A DNA stretch of 64,000 bases from Alisma plantago-aquatica. Lineage: Eukaryota > Streptophyta > Magnoliopsida > Alismatales > Alismataceae. The notes below the pieces were generated by a model, which worked only from the letters and a program-made list of their open reading frames with translations, did not search any database and was not told where the DNA came from. Numbering within the stretch: the stretch's first letter is position 1; the number at the start of each line of letters is the position of its first letter. This document shows positions 11,983-22,514 of the stretch, piece by piece. The stretch spans positions 467,115,879 through 467,179,878 of the forward strand of contig OY856413.1 in the NCBI GenBank assembly GCA_963693085.1, written 5' to 3'. Made by a program: the position numbers and the translations under genes.

Positions 11983-14900
11983 TGTAACATACTAGAAATA
12001 AAATCCTACCCTAATAGTTTTACCCTTTTGACTTAGCCAAACAAGGATAAGCTAATACATGTAATTAAGGGAATACAAAATACTTTGTGCTTGATAATAA
12101 CTCATTTAGATGATAATAATAAATTAAAGAACTTAGTTGGATAAATACTTCTCATATATTCTTAATATAAGGTTATATGCACATATGCACCAGTTTGGTT
12201 TTAATTAATGGAGTTGAAGTATAAATTGTCACTAAGTAATAGAAATAATAAAATATTTCATCTTAGAACTTTCTAGCACTACTTAAAATAAGAGAAAATC
12301 CGAATTTTATATAAGGGAGAAGATAAATACAATAATTAAAGGTAATATGGGAATTAATGGATAGAAGAGGATAATGAGAAAGGATATTGCACCAAAATTA
12401 TAATTGGAAACCCATCATGATAATTTGACACTCAAATTCATTTCCTTGATCAAAAAGTAACTTAAGGGCCAAGTATCTTTTAAAGTGGAACAAAAATATA
12501 AATCTTAATGACATTATCAAAAGAAAATAAGAAATAAGCCAATAAAGTGAAATAAAATACTTAATGTTCTCAAATCAGAAAAATAACTCCAAATTCGTAT
12601 TCTAAACATGAAAATAAGCCTCTGGGGCAAATTTGCAACTAATTTGGATAATGTGTGAATAATGATTAAAATATGAGAGAGAAAGTGTGTAGAATCTTCT
12701 ATTTATATAATAAATAAATAAATAATCTCAACTTGTAAAGATAATCGCAAAATCTTGTTCTAATCCCTTAGGGAGACTAATGGGTGAAGTTACACAAAAT
12801 TTAGATGATGATATCACCTCTTTGGATTCTACACATCAAAATAAGTCAGGATATAAAATTTAGTAATATTTGGGTAACGTTTGAGCCTCCAAATGAAGAG
12901 AGAGAAAAACATTTAGGAATTAATTGAATTTTGGTCGAATTTTTTCAGGAATCAACTCCTTGTCTCATCTGCGCAATCGGACGGCCCAGAGTCCTTCATG
13001 GACTAGGGTCCACTGATCTGACGACTTACAGTTGTCTTCTACCTCTAGTCGTAAAAGGCAACAAGCCTTTGTTTTCCCCAATTTTTCAAACCGAATTAAT
13101 TAGAGATTTAATCGACGGATTTTGCTCAAACTTGCTTCGTTGGATTCCTTGTGCGTTTCCGCACAAGTTTATCCCAAAAACTTTGGAATTTGATGAGTTT
13201 TGGAGAAATGTCCAATAGGGGCGCCAACCTTCTCTTCTTTCCCCTACCTAAACCCTAGTCTAGGGTACCTTGCCTATAAATATAACAACCCCAACGACCG
13301 CCATCACCTTAGCAACTCACTTGTACCCTGAATTTGGTGTTTCATGGACGTTCTGACCCCTAACTGGCCGCCGAGGACACCTGGTTTGCGACGCTTCTCC
13401 ATCCCTCGTTGCTTCGTCTCCGTTCAATCGAGAGGTACCATCAGCTTCGGCTTTCCTCCCTCTTTCTTTCGAGTATCTATGCGTGGAATTTGGTCAAGAA
13501 TCGAGGTTTTGCCCAATTGAACCGAGCAAACTGCTCACTGCTCATGGCGCGCGGGTGAGGGGAGGAAGATGACTCGCCACCATTTTACCAATTTGCCCCT
13601 AGTCGTTGCTTTCGTTGTGTTTTCGCGTGAGGGGTGTTCTCGTCCTTTCGACGTTTTTTTGACCGCGCTGACCCCGGCCCGCTCGCCTGCTGTGAGCACT
13701 TCAGAGACACGAGCCACTACTCTCTCTCGCTCCCGATCGCTCTGCTCAGAGTGTGTTTGCCATGTGGCATGTTATGATTGGATGATACAAAATAAATCAT
13801 AGAAAATTATTCCATTGGTCAAAAATAGAAAATAAATAGTGTTTTGAAATTAGGAAGACGAGATCTAATCATTAAAAATGTTTTTGAGTTTTGATTCTGA
13901 TGTTTACAAAAAAGTGTTTTTAGAGTGATTTAAATTACTTAAAAATCAAGAAAAATAGCCTAAAAGTCAATATCTCGAAAATATATAAAATTATATGTTA
14001 TTTTGATCGGAAAAGTATGGAAAAATATTCGTTGGAATTAGAAAAATAAGATCTAACTACTGGTATAGGTTTTGGCACCTGAATCTGATGTTTTAAAAGG
14101 GTGATTTAATGGATCTAATTAAATAAGATAATAACTTGTGAAAATCATAACTAATTATATATAAGTCAGAAAAATATAATAAAATATGTTTTAGACTCAT
14201 AATAACATAACCTAAAATATGGAATAGTTTTCATAACCTAATTCACACACATATAAAAAAGTAGTTTTTAGGGTTTGGTCTATGTGTATGAAATTGACTT
14301 AAAATATGTATATGTGTTTGATAGGCCTTTGGTGACCTAGACTTGGATCTAGGGGTGCTTAGTAGTTTGGAACCTGGTTGGAGGTATGATTGCATTCCCC
14401 ATTAATTCTGTATTGAGCAATTTCATATTCATCCCTCTTAATGTATGTTTGCATCCCCGATTATTCTTCTTGAGCAATTATCCTATTTTATTCTTTCTCT
14501 TGGTCCTATGGACAATAGCCTATACACATTGCTCTTATCTTTTGATATCATGGTTCGTGTGAATTATCTTAATTGTTATGTACTTAGATATTCTCTTGAT
14601 ATCTATCTTGTGCCTTTATGCATGTTGGTCTCTTATATTGATATGTTCCACTTTGAAGTGGATGTTATATGGTTTGTGTTGTCCATCGTGTGATGGAAAC
14701 CTTTGTTTCATCTTCTGACTAAACTATTTACTTGCCTCTATATTTACATGCAATGTGAATCAATAGCACTAGAATAATGTAAATTACTTTGGTTTTTGGG
14801 TGTGTGCCCTTTTTGTTTATGGGATGTTGGTGGTGGTGCCCCATACCCGAGTTTCAAGGATGTGATGCCTTGGCTCAACTTTTATATATATTGGGAGTTT

Positions 14901-15599
14901 GACAGTGAGTCATTCTCTATCAGGTTTTCAAGGATGTGAAGCCTTGGCCGCCTTCGTGTTTATATTTTTCTAGGACTATGTTTATCTCACATGCATGCAG
15001 GTTTGATGATTGGTTATGGGGTGTGTGCCCTACTACCTATCTATGTGCTTTTGTTGCACAATTTTTTTTGTTTATGGCAAGTATCCTCTTTTATTTCTTT
15101 TGTTATGATCTTATTCTTTTATGCCCATGTGGGTAGTCCTTATCTCTTGTATGGGAAGCATTTTACATTTGTAGTCCTTAATTCTTAAATTGCTCAAAGT
15201 TTTTTTTTGTATGCACATACCCGCTTTTTGCTGATTGTCTCCTTTTGTTTCTCTTTTGTGGGGTATGCTTCCAACCCCAGGTTAGATTGAGGAGAGTGAA
15301 CTTCAACATCAACCTTGTAGCTGATCTTTGGGAGGCTTGAAGAGGTGGTTAGATGACCCTCAGCTTGGTCTTTGGCTTTTATGCTTAGTTTTCCTTTAGA
15401 TACATATATGTGGTGAAGTGTTGCATCAAGCTTTGTAAATTGTTAGATAATGATATTTTCCGCTGCTACTCATTGTGTAATGATATATACATGTTGAATG
15501 AATTGATCTCCATCCCTTTGGTGAAAATTTTTACGTGGTGTGTGGTTTAAGGGATGTGGTCTTTTCTTTCTAGTAGAGGAGTGGTTTCACTTCTTTACA
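11983..15599 (+). repeat. 3' LTR of the gag-only element
   Basis: It begins TGTAACATACTAG and ends CTTTACA, and is collinear with 6,915-10,586. It lacks about 80 bp present in the 5' LTR and has 38 bp that the 5' LTR lacks. The TATAAATA box is at 13,275-13,282. ORFs inside it (12,931-13,218, 13,569-13,802, 14,445-14,693, 14,991-15,188) mirror those in the other LTR and are not protein genes. Confidence 0.93.
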
Positions 15600-15604
15600 T
15601 GTAG
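15600..15604. repeat. Target-site duplication TGTAG, right copy
   Basis: Exact partner of 6,910-6,914, directly followed by Helitron coding sequence. Confidence 0.92.
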
Positions 15605-17350
15605 TTTCAATCTTTATGTACATATCAACCACATATTGTTGAAACAATCTTCCACTATGCAATATTGATGTCTTTACAAAGTCATGAATTTGAAACAAAT
15701 AACAATAGTACTCTTGAGTTGAGACATATATTTTTTTATTGTTTTCAAAATCTGAAAAAATAGATTAGAAGCATTGTATTTTATGAGTATCTTAAATAAT
15801 ATAATATTCAAAAACTAAAATTATATACATAATCATGTGTTCAAAGAATGATCTAAATATATAGGTTTAACTCAAAACAAATAATAATATTATTGATAAG
15901 GAGAAATTTCAAGTGTAAAATGATGTTCAAAATCAATATACAATTTATATGAATACAAAAATATGGAATAAACATCAATTGGTGACAAATTAGTTTTTAA
16001 TATTTGAAAAAGTAAAATTATGAGCACTACATTTAATTTTTACATATAGCAACAGTGATAACATGTAATACAAAGTAAAGTTATGAGCATTAGAAGAATA
16101 TACGATAAAAGTATATGCTTCTATAACTATTCATTTCAAAATATTAAAAATATCAAAAGAAATATAAACTATTTGGCATTATAAACTTAAATAAATGCAT
16201 ATTAAAACTTCATATCATTTCAAATCAGAGCTAATAATTTCAAGGTTATTAGTAAAAATAATATGTGTAATATCTCACCAAAGGCATGAATTTCCTATCA
16301 ATTCAAAAATCTAGAATGTCAATAAAATATGATTAAATAAACAAAAACACAAATAGAACTTTGAGAGGAGATGGAAGATTAAAAATAATTTAAACTTAGA
16401 AAATAAAATCAATTATCAACATACCTAGTTCTTTTCCATTCAATATTTCTTTAAAAGTATTACAACTCAATATCAAATTTCTCAACTCATTATGTTGGTG
16501 AGAGATCAACTTTCCTTTTTTACCATGCATAATTTCTTAATGCCACCAACATTCCCCACGAGAAAATAATAATGGGTATTGCAATGGATCGTAATATCCA
16601 AAATATGATTTCACATTATATGTCCTTCCACTATTGCCATGAACAATAACATCTAAACAATATCTTCCATCTGGATTGTTCCCCTCAACCCATATCGTAG
16701 CTACTTGAGAAGATGTTGGCTCATTATATACTCTTTGATCCAAGCCAGATTTCCTAAAGATTGCAATAGTATGGTTGTCTAATCATTCATAATGCCTCAA
16801 ACTTCTAAGGAACTTATAATATGGGTTCATATGCAAGATTAATATCAACTTTTCAACTGTTCTTGGATTTAAATTGAAAATATGCTTTAATCTATTCTCC
16901 ACTACATTTTTTGCATCAAAAAAATACAATTGTAAAAATCTAGCTATGTTATCAGAAGGAAACAATGATGGGATCATATGATATGCTTTCCCTTGCACTT
17001 AGAATGTGTATATCCCATCTTTCATGTGAGCCAAATGTTTATCAACTTTCCAACACCAAAAGAAGTAAATGAAAATGCATTATTATATCTACAGATGAGA
17101 TCTCTGAAATCATTCCCTTCAACAGAATCAGATGTGAATAGAGATAGGAGTTCATCGGGTGTTGAATTAATTTTATAACAACTTCACCTTTATAGCAACA
17201 AAATGTAGGTGGTTCAAATTCAAACCTCTTTGCTTTACAATAGACACAATCAGGACCAATTTTAACTTTATGCGTATCACTCATTTCTAAAGTTGTCTTG
17301 TTTGGTCCCTTTGATATATTTGACTTATGAACATTCCAATAATCTCTGTC
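15605..17350 (-). pseudogene. Helitron N-terminal coding region (two exons)
   Basis: This continues the RepHel protein toward its N-terminus beyond the LTR insertion. From right to left it reads RDRDYWNVHKSNISKGPNK (about 17,300-17,345), a cysteine motif CVYCKAKRFEFEPPTFCC (about 17,195-17,255) of the zinc-finger type usual in plant Helitrons, FLQLYFFDAKN and LNPRTVEKLILILHMNPY (16,783-16,998), PTSSQVATIWVEG and YDPLQYPLLF (16,537-16,743), then after a probable intron (about 15,740-16,425, with donor AG|GTATGT near 16,425) the segment FQQYVVDMYIKIE (about 15,605-15,660). There is an in-frame stop at 16,783-16,785 and a frameshift near 17,040. All blocks are in the order known for Helitron proteins. 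Confidence 0.88.
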
Positions 17351-17459
17351 TCTTGCATTTTTTTTCTAAATATGTACACAATAAATATATCATTAGCTAA
17401 TTAACTGGAGGAGATACAAATAACATTAAATAAATGATATATATGGATTGTTGCTTATA

Positions 17460-17640
17460 AACAATTACCTTGTTTATGATCATCGTGCTTATTTTTTATA
17501 TGCTTCTTTCTTCTTTAATAGCATTGCTTCTCTCTTCTCATGTGACATATTCACATAAAGTTGTCTTCGTCTTATATTTCTCTATAAAAAAAGTATCTCA
17601 GAGTTTGATAAAAGATATATACGTTCGAAATATAAATGGA
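17460..17640 (-). pseudogene. Basic N-terminal exon of the Helitron protein
   Basis: The minus strand reads MSHEKREAMLLKKKEAYKK (about 17,475-17,535), preceded by an arginine-rich segment. Plant Helitron proteins commonly begin with such a region of basic, KRE-rich repeats. It is separated from the next coding block by about 110 bp that read as a short intron. The upstream end is uncertain because the frame is broken near 17,590. Confidence 0.6.
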
Positions 17641-17832
17641 AACCTTAACATTCTCATTACGTCTTCAACTCTCTTCTCTAGTGCTTTAGATCCATTTTAG
17701 ATATAATAAAACTAAAATAGTTTTATCAAAAAACCTGAAAGATATGCATGTCCAATGTGTGATCAAACTCGCATTATCTGAAATAAACATATATGATAAC
17801 TTATCCTGACCTATGTTTTGTTTATTCTACTA

Positions 17833-17950
17833 ATGGCTCAACACTCTCTTCACACGCCAATTCCTCCTTTGTGGGATGGCAATGATTTCTTTGGAAATTA
17901 TTTCTGGGGTAGGAGTTCTCCTACCTACAGAGGCGAGGTAAATAGATGGA
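17833..17950 (+). other. Short GC-richer ORF, possible captured exon
   Basis: An ATG at 17,833 opens a frame of about 40 codons (MAQHSLHTPIPPLW and on) in a locally less AT-rich patch. After about 35 codons the DNA reads GAG|GTAAAT, which could be a splice donor. It lies in the 5' non-coding part of the Helitron on the opposite strand to RepHel. I do not recognise the peptide. It may be a host exon captured by the Helitron or chance. Confidence 0.2.
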
Positions 17951-18019
17951 AAATCAATTAAATCAAACATTATATGCTAGCTTATTTAAGTCACAACCAT
18001 ACTTGGGCAAGTAACATTG

Positions 18020-18920
18020 AATCACACATGTTATTAACATCAAAAATAATGTCAAGATAAAGATAAATGTCTTTTAAATGTCATATAGATAAACACAAAA
18101 TATACATGAGACATGAGTCATGACGTACGGAGTAGCAAAAAGTAATCTTAAATAAAAAATGTGATCGTGATGTAAGATATTAGTAAACAATAAATATTAT
18201 CAATGTACCTCTAATTTATTTTCATTCGAATTTTTAGTTCTTGTGATGATGATACCAATACTATTGACATTACTTATTGGAGTTGAACATAAAATAGGAA
18301 AATCCTTAAATAAAAATTATTATTTTACATATGATAGTTTGTTGTATCACAAATGTTATTAAACATAAAAAATAATATAAAATATACATAAATGTGTTTT
18401 ACATACCATAAAGATAAACACATAATATACATGAGATATGAGTCATATCGTATTGAGGTAAAGGAATATAAAAACAATAACTATTATCAACATATAGCTA
18501 ATTTATTCTAATTAGATTTTATTCTTGCAATGATGATACCTATGCAATTGACAATACTATTTGGGGTTGAACCTATTATATATTACCCTTTATTTAATCA
18601 TGTATCACTTATTCTTTGAAATTAGGAAACAAAATACATAGATGTATTTTAAAGGCCATAAAGATAAACACACAATATACATGAGATATGAGTCATATCG
18701 TAATGAGGTAAAGGAATATAAAAACAATAAATATCATTAACATATAGCTAGTTTATTCTCATTAGATTTTATTTCTTGCAAAAATGATATCTATGCAGTC
18801 GACAATACTAATTGAGTTTGAACGTATTATATATTATACTTTCTTCAGTAATGTATCACTTATTCCTTGAAATTAGGAAACATTCTTAAATAAAAACCAT
18901 TACTCTACTTATGGCAGTCT
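18020..18920. repeat. Three diverged tandem copies of a ~280-325-bp unit
   Basis: Copies run at about 18,020-18,345, 18,346-18,625 and 18,626-18,920. Each contains TACATGAGA(C/T)ATGAGTCAT, a GATGATACC-like motif, and a TTAAATAAAAA-type tail. Copies 2 and 3 are closest to each other. No coding potential. The array is in the Helitron 5' non-coding region. Confidence 0.8.
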
Positions 18921-18974
18921 TTTCATGCGTACTTAACTACTTGGACACAATTGTGTTTATAGTAATTATGTGAA

Positions 18975-19960
18975 AAATTTTCATTCTTTGCTATCAAAAC
19001 TTTATAAATTACAAAAGTTTATCATTAAATTAATTAACATGGAATTGATATTCCACCGAATGACAATATTTATGAATGTGCATTCAAAATTTATTACAAC
19101 AACGTGAGCTCGTCATTATATACTACATACAAAGACATAATATATTAGAAAGTATATTAGATAGAAAAATTAAATTTACCTAATGCCCAATTGTAACTTG
19201 GTTCTGACAGGATTGCTTCTTCCAAGATGGATGTGGCTCTACCATGTATAGATGCACTTGCTTAGGAGAAAACCTTGTTGTACTGAATAGATGCATATAC
19301 TATTTGTATTGAAGCAGAATGACAATAGATGTCCTCTCGTTGCGGAGAAAACTGAATTGTACTGAATGGATGTTGTTTTATACGATCTGCATATGCTATT
19401 TGGAAAATCCACAAATGCACTCAAAGGGCACAACGTAATTGTACGTTTGACTATTGTAGACAACCTTTGTTTCATATCAAAACTTTATAAATTATAAAAG
19501 TTTATCATTAAATTAATTAATACGGAATGCATATTCCACCAAATGACAATATTTACGAATGCGCATTCGAAATTTATTACAACAACGTGAGCTCGGCATT
19601 GTATACTATGTACAAAGACATAATATATTAGAAAGTATATTAGATAGAAAAATTAAATTTACCTAATGCGCAATTGCAACTTGGTTCTGACACGATTGCT
19701 TCTTCCGAGATGGATGTGGCTCTACCATGTATAGATGCACTTGCTTAGGAGAAAACGCTGAAGAAGAATGACAATAGATGTCCTCTCGTTTCGGAGAAAA
19801 CTGAATTGTACTGAATGGATGCCGTATTATACGATCTACATATGCTATTTGGAAAACCCTTGTGTCAAAATCAAATTAATGGCTTGCAGCCGTTGGAGAA
19901 GAATGCCATCAAAGGACACAATCGTAATTGTACGTTTGACTATTATAGACAGGCTTTGTA
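18975..19960. repeat. Tandem duplication of a ~490-bp unit
   Basis: 18,980-19,470 and 19,473-19,955 are collinear, sharing blocks such as ATCAAAACTTTATAAATTA, GTGAGCTCG and GATGGATGTGGCTCTACC. The second copy lacks an internal piece after AGGAGAAAAC, where the first copy has about 50 extra bases. No protein is supported in either copy; ORFs at 19,239-19,475 and 19,768-20,031 follow the duplication and are not conserved. Confidence 0.85.
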
Positions 19961-20039
19961 GAAGACATAAAATCAGGACTGAGGAAGAAGCATTGCTTTT
20001 GTACACATTTTGTACAAATTATAGACAGTGATCAGAGCA

Positions 20040-20560
20040 GCTTTTGGAGGCGAATAAAAGTCTAGACTGACGAAGAAGAGCCGTATTTTGCCGAGACAGA
20101 AAGACCAGACCGAAATAGGCCACTAGTCGGTTCTGCAAATTGAGACTTGCCGTCGGAGATGTACGATATCTATCACCCAGGTACAGGCGGCGGCTTTAAG
20201 GGGCGCCAATTCGGATGAAACTGCCAGACATGAGGACCAGAACGGAAGAGGCCACTGAAAGACTGGCCGTTGGAGATGTAAAATACCAAGGTATGGGCGC
20301 CGAGTTCACACAGAACGGTCGATGATTTCAGATGTAACGGGTCTGAAACCAGTATTCGTATGCGTGGAGTAGTCGAGGTATGGGCGCCGGCTTTACACAG
20401 AACAGTCGATGATTTCGGATGTAATGGGGTGTGAAACCAGCATCCGTATGAGCGCCGTTGAGTAGTTGTCCAATCTTGTGGTAGTTGCCGTCACCAGTAT
20501 TCGTATGAGCGTCGTTGAGTAGTTGTTCAATCTTGTGGAAAATTGCCGTCTTGGCAATTC
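20040..20560. repeat. GC-richer block of short imperfect repeats
   Basis: Composition changes sharply here from about 30% to nearly 50% GC. Two copies of a unit beginning AGGTATGGGCGCCG lie at about 20,289-20,373 and 20,374-20,491, with a partial third at 20,492-20,553. A related pair with GCCGT(C/T)GGAGATGTA lies at about 20,085-20,290. It sits 0.5-1 kb inside the Helitron 5' end, upstream of the RepHel gene, and could hold its promoter or 5' leader, but no TATA box is clear. The small ORF at 20,393-20,578 (minus) only reflects the repeats. Confidence 0.7.
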
Positions 20561-20820
20561 AATGGTTGCCCTCCGCAAACAATGTTCCTATATCAGTGAA
20601 CGAATAGGAAACCTTGCCGAAGGAGGAATAGGAAAGGATGCCGTCCGTAAACAAATACCTGTATTGCGATTGGCTAGATAGGATGGAGACGAGGGATTGC
20701 GATTGGCTAGATAAGAGGGAGACGAGGGATGGGGGTAAAAAGGAGAGACGAGGGATGGGGGTAAAAAGAAAAAAAAAACGGTGAAATGACGGAGACGAGG
20801 GATGGTGTTTAGATTGTAAG

Positions 20821-20824
<4 letters not shown>

Positions 20825-20903
<79 letters not shown>
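20825..20903. repeat. (TA)n microsatellite, about 39 units
   Basis: An uninterrupted TA run lies about 170 bp inside the Helitron 5' terminus. ORFs crossing it (20,559-21,263 and 20,588-21,019) owe their length to the repeat. Confidence 0.97.
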
Positions 20904-20905
<2 letters not shown>

Positions 20906-20984
20906 TAAACACATGTGCACATGCACATACCCCAATGAACACATGCACATGCACGTGCCCCAATGAATGCGTGCATACACACAT

Positions 20985-21140
20985 TTTAAAATATTGTACT
21001 CTGATTGGTTGAGGGTCAAAATAACATATGTTTGTAATTAATTTAAAAGTCATTCTTCTTATAGTAGTATATAGATATAAATAAGATGGGGGTGACGTGG
21101 GAAGTTTAGTAATTAGAAACGTGGGTAGGAGAAAAAATTG
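20985..21140 (-). repeat. Helitron 5' end with flank, copy 1
   Basis: The minus strand starts TCTATATACTACTATAAG at 21,075 and runs into a subterminal block (ACCAATCAGAGTACAATATTTTAAAATG split over 20,985-21,015). Both the inner 90 bp and the outer flank up to about 21,137 are nearly identical to 22,205-22,358. The duplicated unit therefore extends beyond the presumed TC terminus. Confidence 0.75.
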
Positions 21141-21299
21141 AATCCAATGAGGTAAACCAAAAATTGAAGAAACAATAAAAAAGTAGAAAAATGTGAAAAG
21201 TGGATGGGCAATTAGTTGTTCTTTATCAATAAGAACAATTGGGTTCTGAAAAAGGTGGGCCATTCATTGTTGAGTTTTAATGAGGAAAGATTATGGCTA

Positions 21300-21595
21300 T
21301 TGACTTGGTTAAAAAAAAAGTTATTTGTTACGTCATTATATGGGGAGAGGGAGAGAATGGGGGCTAGTTGGCAATGGACATGGCTTGTTTCGAGTGGTTG
21401 TCATAGCAAAATTCCAAATTTAGGAGACGGTTATGGATTCTCTATAGAATTGGTAACCTAAAAGGAGGAAAGAGGGAATTTAGGATAATGGTTACATGAA
21501 TGTGATTGAGAGGAGTGGAGAAGAATGGTTGGGTCATTATGTGGGGAAAGGGAGAGTGGGGTTGGCGATGGACATGATTTGTTTGACGGGCAGCC
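21300..21595. repeat. Degenerate GA-rich duplicated segment
   Basis: 21,335-21,420 and 21,530-21,600 resemble each other (CGTCATTATATGGGGAGAGG against GGTCATTATGTGGGGAAAGG, then GGACATG(A/G) and TTGT). The second leads directly into the 279-bp tandem pair. No coding is supported; the ORF at 21,216-21,461 lacks any recognisable domain. Confidence 0.5.
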
Positions 21596-22159
21596 ATAAC
21601 AAAATTTATTTTGAATTTAAAGAGTCGGACAATGAACAATAATTTTGGAATTCATAGCCCAATCGTGGGTTTAATTGGTCACATTCCATATTTTATGTAA
21701 TTTTTATTGTTCCTTAACTCAAGGGGTGTAGTTATGGAAAAGATAACGCGGAAGAAGTGGAAAAGTTTACTGGGTATTAATGAGGGGACGTGTAGAAAGT
21801 GGAGTAGGTTAGGTTTCAAGTGAACGATTTCTTTTTAAGACGTGAGAGAAAAAAGGCAACAAAGTTTATAAAAGATAACAAAATTTATTTCAAATTTAAA
21901 GAGACGGACAACGGACAACCGATTTTGGAATTCATAGCATAGCCCAATCGTTGGCTTAATTGGTCACATTCCACTTTTTATGCAATTTTTATTGTTCCTT
22001 AACTCAAGGGGTGTAGTTATGGAAAAGATAGCGCGGAAGAAGTAGAAAAGTTTTGTGGGTATTAATGAGGGGACGTGCAGAAAGTGGAGTAGGTTAGGTT
22101 TCTAGTGAACGATTTCTTTTTAAGATGTGAGAGAAAAAAGGCAACAAAGTTTATAAAAG
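21596..22159. repeat. Tandem duplication, 279/285-bp unit
   Basis: Copy 1 is 21,596-21,874 and copy 2 is 21,875-22,159. They are collinear and differ by scattered substitutions and a 6-base insertion near 21,945. Shared landmarks include CCTTAACTCAAGGGGTGTAG and GGCAACAAAGTTTATAAAAG. No coding potential. Confidence 0.92.
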
Positions 22160-22199
22160 ATAGGAAAAATTGTGAGAAGAGAAAACAAGAAGAAGTGCA

Positions 22200-22360
22200 C
22201 GACATTTTAAAATATTGTGCTCTAATTGGTTTAAGGTCAAAATAGCATATGTTTGTAATTAATTTTAAAACCATTCTTCTTATAGTAGTATATAGATATA
22301 AATAAGATGGGGGTGACGTGGGAAGTTTAGTAATTAGAAACGTGGGTAGGAGAAAAAATT
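22200..22360 (-). repeat. Helitron 5' end with flank, copy 2
   Basis: A second TC terminus at 22,296 reads TCTATATACTACTATAAG on the minus strand, with the same subterminal block as at 21,075. The outer flank is also shared until about 22,358, after which the two diverge. It may mark a second, non-autonomous Helitron abutting the first, or a local duplication of the first one's end. Confidence 0.75.
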
Positions 22361-22514
22361 GTGCAAAGAGCGAGTTTGTTGCAATCGAACACATACACAT
22401 ACGTGCACATACACGTGATATATAATATTTGTGGGTGGTTATTTTGGGAAAACTCTGGCTGGGTCCGTTATCAACATCTATGAAGTTTTCATTGGAGACG
22501 GTGAAAAATAACAC

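Larger units (their letters stand above)
6915..15599 (+). mobile_element. Gag-only LTR retrotransposon with 3.6-kb LTRs
   Basis: This 8,685-bp element is inserted in the Helitron Rep gene. It has LTRs of 3,672 and 3,617 bp, a 5-bp target duplication (TGTAG), a primer site after the 5' LTR, and an internal region of only 1.4 kb holding a single gag-like frame. No protease, reverse transcriptase, RNase H or integrase sequence exists between the LTRs. It therefore fits the gag-only, terminal-repeat class of non-autonomous plant elements and must have used pol proteins from a relative. The gag type and long LTRs suggest a Ty3/gypsy Tekay/Del-type partner. The LTRs differ by a few percent by eye plus two larger indels, so insertion is moderately old. 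Confidence 0.93.
3566..21075 (-). mobile_element. Autonomous-type Helitron, broken and nested
   Basis: This is a rolling-circle transposon whose RepHel gene reads leftward. The 5' terminus is placed at 21,075 because the minus strand there reads TCTATATACTACTATAAG immediately after an A, as expected for insertion between A and T. The left boundary is only the end of recognisable helicase coding. The true 3' CTRR end was not found and could lie below 3,566. Within the span are an L1-like insertion (about 6,643-6,848) and an LTR retrotransposon (6,915-15,599). Removing both leaves about 8.6 kb, a normal size for a plant RepHel Helitron. The coding region has several frameshifts and stops, so the copy is no longer autonomous. 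Confidence 0.85.

Noticed and set aside
20559..21263. A 234-codon open frame on the minus strand
   Set aside because: Its length comes from the (TA)n tract, which reads as repeated Ile-Tyr. The rest is low-complexity Ser/Leu sequence from short repeats.
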